A stretch of 64,000 nt of DNA from Epiperipatus broadwayi (lineage: Eukaryota; Onychophora; Udeonychophora; Euonychophora; Peripatidae): positions 1,621,279 through 1,685,278 of the forward strand of contig JAQFVV010006275.1 of assembly GCA_028023455.1 (NCBI GenBank), read 5' to 3'. Of the stretch, positions 22,622 through 34,694 are shown in pieces. The notes under the pieces are model-generated. The model was given only the letters and a program-made list of their open reading frames with translations, was not told where the DNA came from and searched no databases. Every line of letters starts with the position of its first letter. The stretch's first letter is position 1. The position numbers and the translations under genes were made by a program.

Positions 22622-23725
22622 TTGTTTAGGTGATGTTAATTTATTACTGCTAATGGGAGAGAGCTATTATAGTTAACATGATTGTACAATTTATTTATTA
22701 TTTTTTTTGTGAATGTAAATCTTAAAAACTGTATGACTAATAAAGTTAGATAACCAAGTAAATCTATTCACTTTTTTTATATAAAAACTTATGGGAATTC
22801 ACTAAAAAAAAAAATTGTTATAAGAATGACATAAAAATGTTTGTTAGACTCTTCAAATAATATGTATATATCGAATAATAATAATGTTATTTATATTTAA
22901 TAAAAACAATTATTCAATTTTAACCAATAAAAAACAAAATTTTAATAACTTATGTAAAGGAAGATATACAAATAAATAAACAGCAATAAAACATCAAGGT
23001 TTTTTTAGTAATTGTATTTTGAAATAAAATTATGAACATAATCTTAAATGTTACACAAGAAATTGGTATGATTAATACATTGTATAGGCTTAAACCTGCA
23101 TTTGTATATGTAATAATGATTATATTAAATTTAACATAAATGGGGGGGGGGGGGTCACCAGCCAAAACATTATGCAAACATTGCTGTCACTGATTTGATA
23201 AGAGAATTTGCTTCATTAAATTTAAAAGGTTTGTAGCAATATTTAAATTACCTGGTTTAAGTTTAGTTTTTTCTATATAGTGATATTAGAATGCATTATT
23301 TTAGAAATATATATAAATAGTTAAAAAGTTTAAATGACAACTTTTTATATTATCAACAAATCACCAAACATTGAGATAATAACAATGTAAGATGAGCAGC
23401 TCTCCACTCATGTCATCAAACGGAAGGAAGCATATGTAAAAAGTGAATATCAGAAATTCGTAGCTTTAATATGTAAATCCTCAAAGTAATGTCTGGTTTT
23501 GTTGCCCTTTATCAATGAAGCTCGAGATTCAAAGCTGGAAGAAATGCAGATATGTTTAGGTGATGTTAATCTATTAGTGATAATGAAAGGAAGCTTTTAT
23601 AGTTAACATGGTTGTAATATTTTTTTATTTTTTATGAATGTAGGTCTTAAAAGCTGCTTCACTTATAAAATTAGATAATCAAGTAAATCTATTCACATTT
23701 TTTTTATAATTCTATTGGCATTGTG
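22622..23725. repeat. pair of ~175-bp direct repeats about 930 bp apart
   Basis: 22622-22800 and 23550-23725 share long blocks: TTTAGGTGATGTTAAT, TATAGTTAACATG, GAATGTA...CTTAAAA and AAGTAAATCTATTCAC. The copies are roughly 80% alike by eye. They could be LTRs of a tiny element (about 750 bases between them) or the ends of a tandem duplication. No coding sequence separates them. Confidence 0.5.
23142..23154 (+). repeat. G13 homopolymer
   Basis: Thirteen consecutive G in a strongly AT-rich setting. It lies shortly after the inverted copy (23071-23110) of the tail of the 22.3 kb element. Confidence 0.9.
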
Positions 23726-25545
23726 TACCTGGTCATTCAAAATTTTTCACTAATCAAAAGATTTTGCTGTCCTCATTAAAGTGTAATCTAAACTAGCTAT
23801 CATACAATAATAAGTCACTGCAGTGAATTCTTGTGCAGTTCAATTGATATAAGATTAAATTTTAATACATTTTGAATTTTTATTCATATAATATTCACTA
23901 ATTTTTGTTCTTTTTTAGATAAAAATTAAAAAGATATAATTTTATTTCTTTTTTTAAATATAAATTTAAAAAAAAATTATTTGAATATACAGAGCAACCA
24001 TAAACTATGCTATATTTTATTTCAAGCTTCCCTTTTATACAAATGTATATAAGTTATCCCAATGAAAGTACAATTGGTTGTCTCAAAGTTTCCTTCAGTG
24101 GCATTCTGAATCAATGCGTGTTTTATATAATGTCACAGTTTAGTTATTCACCACAAAAATTTTAAAATTCGTATCTGGTTCATGATATTAATTGTGACAG
24201 TCTGTTTCATGCCTTAACAAGTGATGGATCAATATGGTATTATTACATTTTGTTTTGAGACATTTAAACAATTCAAACTGGATATGGCAATGAACCACGA
24301 GTCACAAAAATGTTTTTAAGTGCAGTGAAAGATTTCATGATGGCAGGATTATGTTGAAAATGATTTATGAAGGTTTAAAACACATGTTCATATTTCGTGT
24401 CATAACTTGAAATGCAGACATGCTAGCACTTTAAAACTTTTGTAGTGAATAGCTAAGCTATGTTGCTACATAAACACATGCATTTATTTAAAGATAGCAG
24501 TATAAGCAGCTTTGAAAGATAAATCATTTTTTCACTGGACTTTCTCTCTCTATATGTGTGTGTATGCGCACACACACTTTTACAACATGTATCTTGTTTT
24601 CACAATAACATTAGCTAAACCGGTGCACGGAATTTTGCAATTGAATGTGTTACATAACTCTATCAATATTACATCATGATATAGACTTAATGAGTGTGAA
24701 TATTGTTAAAAATTATTAACTTTGATTAATTGTTGATGAGATTCCAATTGCTTCTTAAAAGAAAATTTAACCTATAAAATATATATAATTATATGAATGC
24801 AGCTTAAGACTACTAGTTTTTTAATGTTGTAAACAAAACATTTAATATGTATACAAATAATATATTTGTGTGTTATGCTCTTTCTAAGTAATATTTTCAA
24901 TCATATTATTTTACATTTCAAAAATTCTTCCTTCTTTTTCTTTTTAAACTTAGCTCTCTTTCAAATATGTATAAATTTCATCATATCTTTTTTTTAAAAA
25001 AGAACTTGTTTATTACTGAACTATAATCTTTATCAAAGCATAAATATATTTCAGAAATGTATTTGAAAAACAAAAATATACAACAACAACAAAAAAAACA
25101 CAAAACAGCATACATTTATATAATATACAGTAATAAATATACAAACTACAATATTTTTCAAAGTTATTATTTTTTATCATTCCTTTTTTTAAAAATACAG
25201 AACGAAATCACTAACGTTACGAAAATTTATCTTTTAAGATATTTCCTCAAAAATGATTAAAAAATTATATATAGTATATAATAGTAATACTAAAAATATT
25301 TATCAACTGATGTGATAAAATTTACTCCCTCTCCTTCTATTTATTATATGGGTAAAATAAACCAGAAATTATAAGGATTTTTAAAACTTTTATTATTAAG
25401 AATTTTAAATAATAATAAAAAAGAAAGATATTTTGGCTATTCTTGACAAATATAATTGATGGCCTTATTTTAAATGTTAGGTAAAAAAATACAAACCACT
25501 AAAAAAGTATTTCTATTTGGCTATAAATGTTTACGAAACTGTCAA
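23726..25545. other. AT-rich spacer, nothing recognised
   Basis: Contains a short (GT)n/(CA)n block at 24550-24580 (TATGTGTGTGTATGCGCACACACAC), itself a small palindrome. No coding or RNA signal otherwise. Confidence 0.35.
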
Positions 25546-25618
25546 GCATTGATGACCGAATGGTGAGCACAGCTGCCTTTCAAGCAGTTGTCCCAGGGTT
25601 CGCTTCCCGGCCGACGCT
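25546..25618 (+). tRNA. tRNA-Glu(UUC)-like sequence, probably a pseudogene or SINE head
   Basis: A cloverleaf can be drawn. The acceptor GCATTGA / CCGACGC has 5 of 7 pairs (one G-U). TGACCGAATGG fits the A box with one change. The anticodon stem GCTGC/GCAGT carries loop CTTTCAA, giving anticodon TTC. The T arm is CAGGG/CCCGG with loop TTCGCTT, and GGTTCGCTTCC fits the B box with one change. Two acceptor mismatches, one T-stem mismatch and C for the near-invariant A58 argue against a functional tRNA. A poly-A run (25629-25638) about ten bases downstream suggests retroposition. Confidence 0.55.
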
Positions 25619-26234
25619 TTGACACATTAAAAAAAAAAATCCAATAATATTTAAATATTTGTTTTACTTTCTAACATCTTATCGTTAAAATTATGAGGAA
25701 AGTTTTTATCGAAGAACTCTAGTTGTTTATTATTCCAGAAATGTAATTTGTATTTTCAATTTCATTACTTTTTCCAGTGAATGCCTTTACTACTAATCAG
25801 CCTCTGACATGCTAAAAACTATCTGGTTTGTTTATACTTTATTGAAATGCTGGAAAAAAAAAACTTATCCAAAATGCAATGGCTTTTCATTTTAAAGGTT
25901 ATTTAATTCAATGATATAAATTTACAGAAAACAAATTGAGCATACATTTTCTATATGTGATTATGCAATATTAGTATGTCACTTTGTATATTTGAAACAA
26001 AACTTATATGTAATGCGTTGCTGGTGAAGACCTCAAATAATTACATTTTCTTAATCTAATAGGCGTTAAGTTGGATTGTCTGGATGGCCATGAGGATTTC
26101 ACTTTATTGGATTTGTATATCTAGGGGCAGAATATACTGTTTGTATAATCAGAATCCCATTGTTTGCTATTGTGCTATTAAAAAGAATAAATTACTATAA
26201 TTTAATCTTTTTTTATGCATGTGTTTAAATATTT

Positions 26235-26563
26235 GTCGATGGATAGAAATATTAAGTCATCATCAACAACCATTATCAATCCACTGCAGGATGAAGGTCT
26301 CTCCAAGTTCAATCTATCTTCTTTGATCTTTAGTTTCTCTTCTCCACATCACCCTTGCACACTTTCTTATTTCATCTATCCATCTCACATGTGTTCACTT
26401 TTTGGGTCTTTTACAATCTCTTGGAATCCAGTTTAAGATTTAAATTGTCCATCTATTATCATCTCTTCTAGCAATATGTCCAGCCCAACTCCATTTCAGT
26501 CTTTTAATTTTTTTCAATGAGGTCAGTAACACCTCTTTGTTTTCTTACCCATATATTGCATTT
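26235..26563 (-). pseudogene. LINE A C-terminal tail and 3' end
   Basis: Continues the RT frame with NWIPRDCKRPKK, VRWIDEIRKCAR and LGETFILQWIDNG, and ends with a stop in TTGATGATGA. The tail is conserved among RTE-like elements of invertebrates. Copies of just this end occur at 29563-29735 and 63405 onward, as expected from 5'-truncated target-primed insertion. Confidence 0.75.
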
Positions 26564-28231
26564 TCAATCTCTTCTTATTACTCCCAACACACATCTTTCC
26601 ATACTTCTTTGAGTGGTCTGAAGTCTCTGTATTGCTCTTCTATTAAGGGTCCAAGTCTCAGATCCATAAGTAAGAACTGATAAAACATATTTATTAAAAA
26701 CCTTCCTTTTCAAACACATAGGCATATTTCCTTTTAGTAACAAGTTATTTCTGCCGAAAGCACTCCAACCAAGTTTAATTCTATGATTAATTCCATTCAT
26801 TATGTTTCCATCTGTATTAATAATCTGACAAAGGTATTTGTAACTGTTAACTTCTTCTAACTCATCATAATCAATCTTTATTTTCATATTTTGAGAAAAT
26901 CCATTAAACATTACTTTAGTCTTTTTAACATTTATCTTTAGTCTTACTTTCATCTGATAACTTCTGCAACATTTCCTGAAGCTTTAAAGCATTATTTGCA
27001 AAAACAACTACATCATCTGAAAAATCTAAATGGCATAAATAATCTCCATTTACTTTCACTCCTTTAGCTTCCCATTTTAATCCACAAAATACTTCTTGCA
27101 GCACTGCTGTAAAAAGTTTTGGAGATATGGAGTCACCCTGTCTTACACCCTTCTTAATGTTGAATTTCCCAGTATCATTATGTAATATAATTGTTGCTGT
27201 TGCATTTTTATAAATATTCTTTAAAATATGACAATATCCTGGATCTATACCTTGATGATCCAATGCTTTAATCACTGAAGAAATGTTTATAGAATCAAAT
27301 GCCTTTTCATAGTCTACAAATCCAAACATAATGGCAATTCATATTCATTTGTCCTTTCTACAACTTCTCTCAATACCTGGATATGATCTACTGTACTAAA
27401 CCACTTTTAAATCCAGCTTGTTCTCTTGGTTGGTGGAAATCCAATGTTCTCTGTAGACAAGTTGTAATTATCTTGGTAAAAAATTTGTATAAAACTGATA
27501 AAAAGCTGATAGGTCTGTAATTTCTGATATCTTCTTTATCACCTTTTTTAAATATTAATATTAATAGTGCATTCTTCCAATTATCTGGTATATCTTTATC
27601 ATTTAGACATTTGGTATATAACTTTACTAAAAAAAATTCTATTTCTTCACCTGCTTCTTTTAATATATCAATATAATTCCATCATTACTTGGAGCCTTTC
27701 TTCATTCATTTAATTGCATGTCTCACTTCTTCATTTAAAATTCTGGACAATTCAGAAGATATAATAAGTATAGGAGGCACTTGTTTTTTATTACTATATA
27801 ATTCTTGATAAAAGTCTTCTACCCATTTCATGATGTCATCTCTCTTTTTAGTAATAATTCCATCTTTTTTTCTTACTGCAGATATAAATTTCCTACCTAT
27901 ATCAAAATGTTGTTTTACACTCTTGAGACTTTTATTCTCTTCTACAGATTTCTTTGCTAGTTCACAGTTATACTTTCTTATATCATTTTCAACTCTTTTC
28001 CACACCATTTTACAAAATTCAAGATATTCAATCCTTTTTAATGCATCATTTTTGTATATCTTCATATTCTTTCTTTTCTTCATAAATTCCCTAGTCTTAG
28101 TAGAAATTTTATTGGTCAATTGCTGCTTTTTTCTACCAGCTATCTTTGTTGCAGTTTTTAAAAGTGTATCAGTTATTTTCATATTAATTTCATTCAAATC
28201 TGAATCATGTTCAAAATCTACTAATACTTGA
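26564..28231 (-). pseudogene. LINE A reverse transcriptase domain, frameshifted
   Basis: Four overlapping minus-strand frames cover one protein. 27706-28197 is the basic linker (FMKKRKNMKIYKNDALK). 26925-27329 is the RT palm, with motif A FGFVDYEKAFDS, the GVRQGDSISPKLF block and motif C DFSDD (normally Y/F-A-D-D, so both catalytic aspartates remain). 26564-26953 holds the thumb and connection, with YGSETWTL and QRSMERCVLGVIRRD. The residues needed for DNA synthesis are visible, but frame breaks between 27329 and 27706 and around 26940 prevent a continuous product. Confidence 0.85.
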
Positions 28232-28361
28232 AACCAATTTGTAAGTTCTAATTTAAATTCATTAGAATCTTTCTGAAGATTAAGAATATCAACTGTAAAT
28301 ATTGTTTTTCTTAATAATTTTTGTCTCTCTAGTTTTGCATTAATACATATCTTACATCTTA

Positions 28362-29060
28362 CTAATCGATGATCACTTCCTGTGTTAAATTTATTAAGAA
28401 CATTACAATCTTGAAATATGTATTTTTTGTTATCAAAATATAATCCAATTCTGCTGTACCTTCATTTGGATGCTTCCATGTCCATTTCCTTTTAATATTT
28501 TTTTCAAAAAAAGAATTCATAATATAAAGTTTTTCTTTTTCTGCAAACTCCACAAGTCTATGTCCTCTCTCATTTTTATTACCATAACCAAAATTACCTA
28601 CAGCACTTTCATTTGTCTATCAGTTCTAGCATTAAAGTCTCCCATAACAATTTTAAAATGTTGTTTACTCTGATCAAAGGCTTTGTACACCCATATAAAA
28701 ATCTTCTACTACTTCATCACTATGAGAACTTGTTGGGGGTATAAACTTGAATTATCTGCATTTGGTATCTGCTTTTAAATTATATAACTAATCTTGCCAC
28801 TCTGTCTGATACACTATCAATCTTCATAATGTTGTTCTTCCATTTTTTATTTATAATGAACCCTATTCCATTTGTATTTCCAATATTTGTGCCTTTATAA
28901 TAGAGTATGTGTCCACTTTTTAAATCCATTGTCTCTTCACCTTTTCTTCTAACTTCACAAAGTCCAATAATGACCCATTTAATGTAAGAGTTGTTTCTAA
29001 TTTTTGAAATCTTCCTTCACTTAAAAGTGATCTGCAATTGTAAGTACCTAAATAAAAAGT
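28362..29060 (-). pseudogene. LINE A apurinic-like endonuclease (EEP) domain
   Basis: In order from the 5' side on the minus strand: TYNCRSLLSEGR (near 29027-29044), IVMGDFNAR (GDFNAR at 28625-28642), VGNFGYGNKNERGHRLVEFAE, then FFEKNIKRKWTWKHP and LDYILI in the open frame 28362-28553. These are hallmark segments of the endonuclease/exonuclease/phosphatase fold that nicks target DNA in LINEs. Frame changes separate the blocks. Confidence 0.8.
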
Positions 29061-29140
29061 CGTCATCAAATGGCAGCCTGGGTCCGTAATCAGGGGATTC
29101 TTAGCACCTTCCGCCTTTGGCCACCAACTGCTGCCTTGTT

Positions 29141-29518
29141 TGGTGAATTTACAGCCTCCTGGGAATAAGGGCCATGATTTATTTCTGTCTGTTTTAATTG
29201 TATATATCTATTGGAAAAATATTTATCATTTACACAAACATTCATTCTGCCTTATCAGGCAACTGAGAAGAAAGACTATTGTGTTTCTTGATCTTAAACT
29301 CAGAGGTAAAAAGCCAATAAATTCACCACAGTGTCTAATGCATGTTGGTGAGCAGCCCATCCATGTTCATATATTATATGAATAATCACATAGTAATAAC
29401 AGCTTCAACAACAAAAATATATGGAGTGGATGTTAGGAATTTGCCTTGCTCAGTTCCTTTAAGGGCTCCAAGAAGAATCAAAGAGTCTCAGTTAATATCA
29501 AACTTCTTTCTGCAGCTA

Positions 29519-29523
<5 letters not shown>
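29141..29523. other. stretch 5' of LINE A, nothing certain
   Basis: A moderately GC-rich part (29072-29165) may be the LINE A 5' region. The remainder shows no motif. Several overlapping short frames (29140-29862) are low complexity. Confidence 0.3.

Positions 29524-29560
<37 letters not shown>
29524..29560. repeat. (TA)n microsatellite
   Basis: About 15 TA units broken by one ATGTAT. It abuts the LINE A 3' fragment and may have grown from its tail. Confidence 0.85.
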
Positions 29561-29562
29561 CA

Positions 29563-29735
29563 TCATTATCAATCCATTGCAGGATGAAGGTCTCTCCAAG
29601 TTTAATCCATCTTCTCCGATCTTTAGCTTCTCTTCTACACATCACCCCTACACACTTTCTTATTTCATCCATCCATCTCACATGTGGTCTCTTTCTGGGT
29701 CTTTTACAATCTCTTGGAATCCAGTTTAAAATATA
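29563..29735 (-). pseudogene. 5'-truncated LINE A 3' end
   Basis: Nearly the same sequence as 26250-26430, including the antisense of LGETFILQW and of RDCKRP. It retains only the last ~170 bases. It lies only about 420 bases from the 5' end of the main LINE A copy, in the same orientation. Confidence 0.75.
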
Positions 29736-30059
29736 TATATATATAAATAATAAATACCTCTATTATAAAAACATTTACCAACTGTTATGGAAGTTTTTAA
29801 AATTTTTAACAACAAGTAATCTATTAGTGCATAACACCTATACTTTATTAATATTCAATTAATTAAAAAAGATATTTGTTGTGATTATTTTATATTTTGA
29901 TACAAATTTACAATAATTAAATTTTATTTTGGTTAGGTACATTTAATTTAAACCAAAATCAATTAAATTCCCTACAATAAAAACATTCAAACTAAATTAA
30001 AGCAGATTTAAATTTATCAATATTAAAATAAAATAAAAATTATTTTTTTGAAAAATATA

Positions 30060-30660
30060 TCATTTATCTCCTCCTCCTTATAAATCTTTCTTGCCTTTAT
30101 AACAACTATATGCTACTAGAGACTTAAATATTAATAGTATTTCCTCTTTTTTAGAATTTTTTCATTCTAGGGATGTCCTCCAACAAAAGTCTTCAGTATG
30201 TTCACTCTCCATATCTTTCAATCTATAACATCTCTAACAAATCATTTCTTCTCATGTTGTTCATCAAATCTTCTTTCCATTGTTTCTTTGATCTTTATCT
30301 TCTTTTTTCTTCATTCTCAGTATTTTTTTTATATTTATTCTTCTAACATGATTATACTATTTTAATCTTTTTTTCTTTAGTAACTGTTATCATTTTTATT
30401 ACCATCAATCCTCTGATCTTTTGGGATTTTTTCCACTAATCTTTATCTTCTTACTTATCTCTTCAAAAAATCCATTTCTATTATCATGAATCTTTATTAA
30501 TTTTCCTTTATCCTCCGTATCTCAACATTATATAACAAAATTCTCTGTATCAGGGTATCATATAGAAGATTTTTCATTTTCATCAATATGTTACTATCCA
30601 TCAATCAGTGGTTTAAGTTCTCACTACTAATTGCATTACTGGTTACAGTCTACATCAGTC
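30060..30660 (-). pseudogene. LINE C-terminal remnant, family D
   Basis: On the minus strand, pieces read EMDFLKRS-like, RLKWYNHVRRINIKK and TFVGGHP. The RL-W-HV-R signature followed by basic residues belongs to the region after the reverse transcriptase in many invertebrate endonuclease-RT elements. No long frame survives. The sequence is pyrimidine-rich on the plus strand, which is why it stands out. It is not alignable with LINE A, B or C by eye. Confidence 0.4.
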
Positions 30661-30802
30661 CACTGATAAAATCAATAGAATGGAAAATTATGGGTGTTTA
30701 CATATTAAACATAAACATGAGTGTCATGTATAACCATACATGGATGGCATAACAATATTCTTAGCATCAAATAACATGTATATATATATATAACCATTAG
30801 AA

Positions 30803-31099
30803 ACCAGTCAACACTTTCAAACTGTTGTCAAGGCAATCTCCTTTTAGCACTAGAGGTGGAATCTTTTATTGCTAAAGGGAGGTTGCCTTGACAACAGTTT
30901 GAAATACTTGATTGTTATCTATATTGGTATTGTCTAAGTGTTGACTGTTTTTTAATGCTTACTTATAAATCCATTTAGTCTTGAGCATTATTATGCTTAA
31001 TATATATATATATATCATTAAAAGGAGGTTGCCTTGACAATAGTTTGAGATTGTTATCTATTTTGGAATTGTCTAAGTATTGACTGTTTTCTGATGGCT
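30803..31099. mobile_element. foldback element M4 plus an extra arm
   Basis: Left arm: ACCAGTCAACACTT (30803-30816) and CAAACTGTTGTCAAGGCAAT (from 30818). Right arm: GGAGGTTGCCTTGACAACAG (30878-30897), ending AAGTGTTGACTG (30936-30947). A third copy of the right arm follows at 31017-31099 in direct orientation. The right arms contain a ~30-base block the left arm lacks. A fragment with the same core occurs at 2245-2270. Non-coding. Confidence 0.65.
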
Positions 31100-31120
31100 A
31101 TATATATATAAAATGTTCTT

Positions 31121-31356
31121 TTATTTACTGTACACTAAAAAAAAAAAAAAATTATATTCTTCAACCACAATTGTGATTTTTATAATTGAAATAAAAGTGT
31201 GGGGTATCCAGAAATTAGTTAATCAATCACTAAGTTTTCAACTAGTGAATGAATTAATTTCTGGATGCCCATGCTTATTTCAAATTAAATATAAAAAACC
31301 CAATTGTAGTTAAAGACAGCTATTATTTTTGTCTTTTTTAGTGATAGTAAATAAAA
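31121..31356. mobile_element. foldback element M5, ~115-bp arms with almost no loop
   Basis: The ends are TTATTTACTGTACACTAAAA and TTTTTTAGTGATAGTAAATAA in inverted order. Pairing continues inward through ACAATTG, TTGAAATAA and ATCCAGAAATTA to the centre near 31236. It would extrude as a near-complete cruciform. No coding capacity; the two frames over it are incidental. Confidence 0.7.
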
Positions 31357-33640
31357 ACATTTATTATAAAATATTTTTTTTACATATTATTTTTTTTTGT
31401 TTTGGTAGTAAAAATCTTTTTTACTTAGGATATGACATTAATGAAAGCTCTGATTGTCTTGAAAAGTCATTTGCAAGAACACTGGATGAAAATTAAGTAA
31501 AATATACATTAATTGTATTTTAATTCTATAGTCAAAATATAATGCTATATACTATATAACAAATAAGATCTATATTGTACTATACATTTTAATGATGAAT
31601 TTCACCATTTTATGATCAGATGATGTTGCTTTAATGAAACTACTATATCATCATTCATACAAAATGGTAGTTGCTTAAAAAACAATTGCAATTTTTTAAA
31701 AGATAGTTATAGCAAATAATTGATTACAAATCAAAATAGTAAGTATAAATTGACAATAATTGCTATAGCAAATCCTTGCATAAAGTTCCATTGCTAACTG
31801 GTGTAAACTCCATAACTAGAGTAAAATTATAGTTTTAAAATTATTTATATTTTCAGTTAAAATATGTCTTAATTTAGTGGTATAAAATATGATATTTGCA
31901 TTTAGTTTTGTGTATATACACTTTAATGGAAATATTCTAGGTGAAAAGCAATGGCTAAATTAAGTAATGCATTCCCATTGATATGCTTAGAAATTCAAAT
32001 GAAGAAAGCTATGAATTCAAAAGAATTTTGCTATCCACATATAAACTGTTTATTTGTGGGATGGTTACAATAAAACATCTTAACAACACATTTACTTAGA
32101 AAGTAAAATAACTCAATTTTATTAACTTCTTTATATATATATATAAGTAACTATACTACTATATTTTTTAGTATCAAATCAAGATTGTTATGACTATTAT
32201 TAATTGTTTAAATGATTAAATAAGTTTCTACAAATGTATACTTGGTTGATTGTTCAAAATGTAATAATCATTATTTATAGAGATATTAAGACTTAAAAAT
32301 CACTCATTAGTTTTAATTCAAGCATATACTGTTATAAATATAGTATATTAAATATTTAATTATATAACATATGAACACTCAAATGAGCATAATTATGTTA
32401 TTATTTTGCATGAATTTAATCTATTAGACATTCAAGAATTCTAAGACAAGCACAAATTTTAAATGACCAACTATTATCTTAAATAAATAGAACTATCATG
32501 TTAAAATGTCTTTGAATGTGCACATATATATGTACAATTACTTTGTTCTTTTTTCAGATTACATTTAATCCACTTATTGGAACCCTCCTTTAGTTGGTTT
32601 GCAAGATATTTCAAACAAAATGGTGATATTATACTCTGATACAATTATGCGCTCCACACAATTAACTATCCAAATATTCTCAGTGCATAATAATTCATCA
32701 TGAACAATAGTATCCTCTCATCTGGAATGTCTTCATCACAGTACTAGTTTTTTCACAATGTTTTGACTATTTTTTGGCTAGCATATTATTATGCTCTGTA
32801 GTTACTAAGATAGATTTTGCATACTCCCAAATCCATTTTTCTGATTGAATACTGTATACTGAATGACTAAATAAAACAATATGAATATATTTTGAGATAT
32901 GAATCCTTTCTTTAAATACTTTTCATTTTGAATAAACACCTATATAAACATTGTCTATTAACAAAAAAGTTTTCAAATTATAATTTATTGTATTTTTGAT
33001 AAATATGTCTTTAAATGGAATTATCATCTTTTAGATAAGTCTTGTGATTTCAATTATTTAAGACAAGTTTGTATCAAAAAGATTATGACTGCTAACTTAG
33101 TCAATATTCAGATTTTTCTTATTTTCAAAAGATTACTATATTTTTGAAATTATGAGAACTATGTAAATTTGCCAGAGATAATTATAATCACTACATCTCT
33201 ATCTAAGCTGAAAATGAGCAGTATTTAAAATATTTTTTTGATTTTGGAAAAACTGTGTTCTCTCTTTTCTCTTCCTAATGATGTACCAATGCATGTATGG
33301 TATATTTCTCTTTATATACATAAAATAACTAATGCTAAATGGTAAGATGAGAGAGGATTTCATGCACTGTTTTCCTCTTTTCTACTTTAAATACAAAAAT
33401 TTATTATATACAAGATACAAAAATATATAAATAATGTATTTTCTAAAATTAAAAAAATTAACAAAAATTATACTTAAGAAAATTATTAACATAATTTGTA
33501 TTAACAATTCCAGCTGGTGTTTCTTTAAAATTCAATATTCAAGAATCTAAAGGTGTAAGTTCCATTCTTATGCTAACATTGTCACTCGTCAGATCAGTAA
33601 CACCTGAAGAATTAACGGAGAATAATATTATTCAAAATTT
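31357..33640. other. AT-rich spacer, nothing recognised
   Basis: No protein motif, RNA gene, LTR pair or inverted repeat of note on either strand over about 2.3 kb. Only short (TA)n runs (e.g. 32132-32146). Confidence 0.35.
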
Positions 33641-33644
33641 AGCA

Positions 33645-34160
33645 TAAAAAACATCACATGATTACCATTTCTTATGCTTGCTTATAACTGTTATTAAAAC
33701 AGGCAAACTTCTTTATACATATTGACACTCAGTGCAAGCCAGAATAATCAATGGATGCCAGAAGGCTTGTACATAAAATCCCCATCTAGTGGCTACTCAT
33801 CCAATATTCCCAGACTAGTTTCTGGCTTGTGGCCTTTGTCAGTGAGGAGCCTTGGATCTGAGAGCACTGTACCTAGATCTTAGGATCTAATGCAACCCGC
33901 CAGCACTGCACCTAGATCTTAGGATCTAATGCAACTCTCCAGCATCCACCTTTTGCATTAGATCCTAAGATCTGGGTGCAGTACTCTCAGATCCAAGGGT
34001 CCTCACTGACAAAGGTCACAAGCCAGAAACTAGTCTGGGGATATTGGATGAGTAGGCACTAGATGGGGATTTTATGCACAAGCCTTCTGGCATCCATTGA
34101 TTACTCTGACTTGCACTGAGTGGCAATACATATAGAGAGGTTTGCCTGTGTTGTCTTTGT
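33645..34160. mobile_element. M1 foldback/MITE, fullest copy
   Basis: Left arm from CACTCAGTGCAAGCCAGAAT (33726) to TTAGGATCTAATGCAA (33935). Right arm from GCATTAGATCCTAAGATCTG (33956) back to CTTGCACTGAGTGGCAATAC. The arms are about 200 bases, over 90% alike by eye, with a loop of ~20 bases. The left arm alone has a ~40-base internal duplication (33863-33901 and 33903-33941, CTAGATCTTAGGATCTAATG). Other copies: 3578, 3975, 40380, 57690 and 58075. The outer ends carry a TCACATGATTACCATTT motif common to the family. Confidence 0.8.
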
Positions 34161-34694
34161 GTGTTATTACTAATTGGAAAAGTTTAAATAAAGTTTAAAA
34201 TTAACTAGACATTAAACAGTTAATGATAAATGATGGAAAGAGTCCAACATATTATCATATCTAAATTCTATTTGGTTTGAGGAAATAAAAAAACATTATA
34301 AACATGGTTTGTGTTGCTATGCAAATGTAAATAAAGTGCCCTATGCAAAAATGTTATTTATATATTGTTTTTAAAATGATTTTGTCAAGGCAATTATTTT
34401 AGGAAATTGGGAAAAAATTAACAATGTGTGAAAATAACTGGTTGAAGGCAGAAAATTATTCATAGTGAAAAGCTACTACACAATGGTATAATATATAGAA
34501 ATATTTATGCAGATGAAAATCTGAAATAATTAAAATGAAACTAGTGTAAATGGTAATGTATAATGTAGGCATCATATATAAAGTTTGGAAATGAGTCTTT
34601 TTAATTGTAACTAATTAAAAATAAAACAATCTTAATTTCTGTGCAAAGTCAGACTGGTTTCTGTCCACTTTTAACACTTTGCAGATGGATGAAA

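Larger units (their letters stand above)
26230..29140 (-). mobile_element. LINE A, near full-length RTE-like non-LTR retrotransposon
   Basis: One minus-strand element with endonuclease (5', high coordinates), reverse transcriptase and an arginine-rich tail. The stop lies within a TGATGA-type 3' end near 26240. A very short 3' UTR with a simple-repeat tail, and a single endonuclease-RT reading unit without a gag-like ORF1, fit the RTE clade. Frames break at least four times, so it is inactive. Six or more other fragments of the family lie in this window (11.6, 14.0, 15.1-21.5, 29.6 and 63.4 kb), and this copy is the reference for them. Confidence 0.8.

Noticed and set aside
27830-28231. 133-codon plus-strand open frame
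   Set aside because: It is the antisense shadow of the LINE A linker (27706-28197, minus strand).
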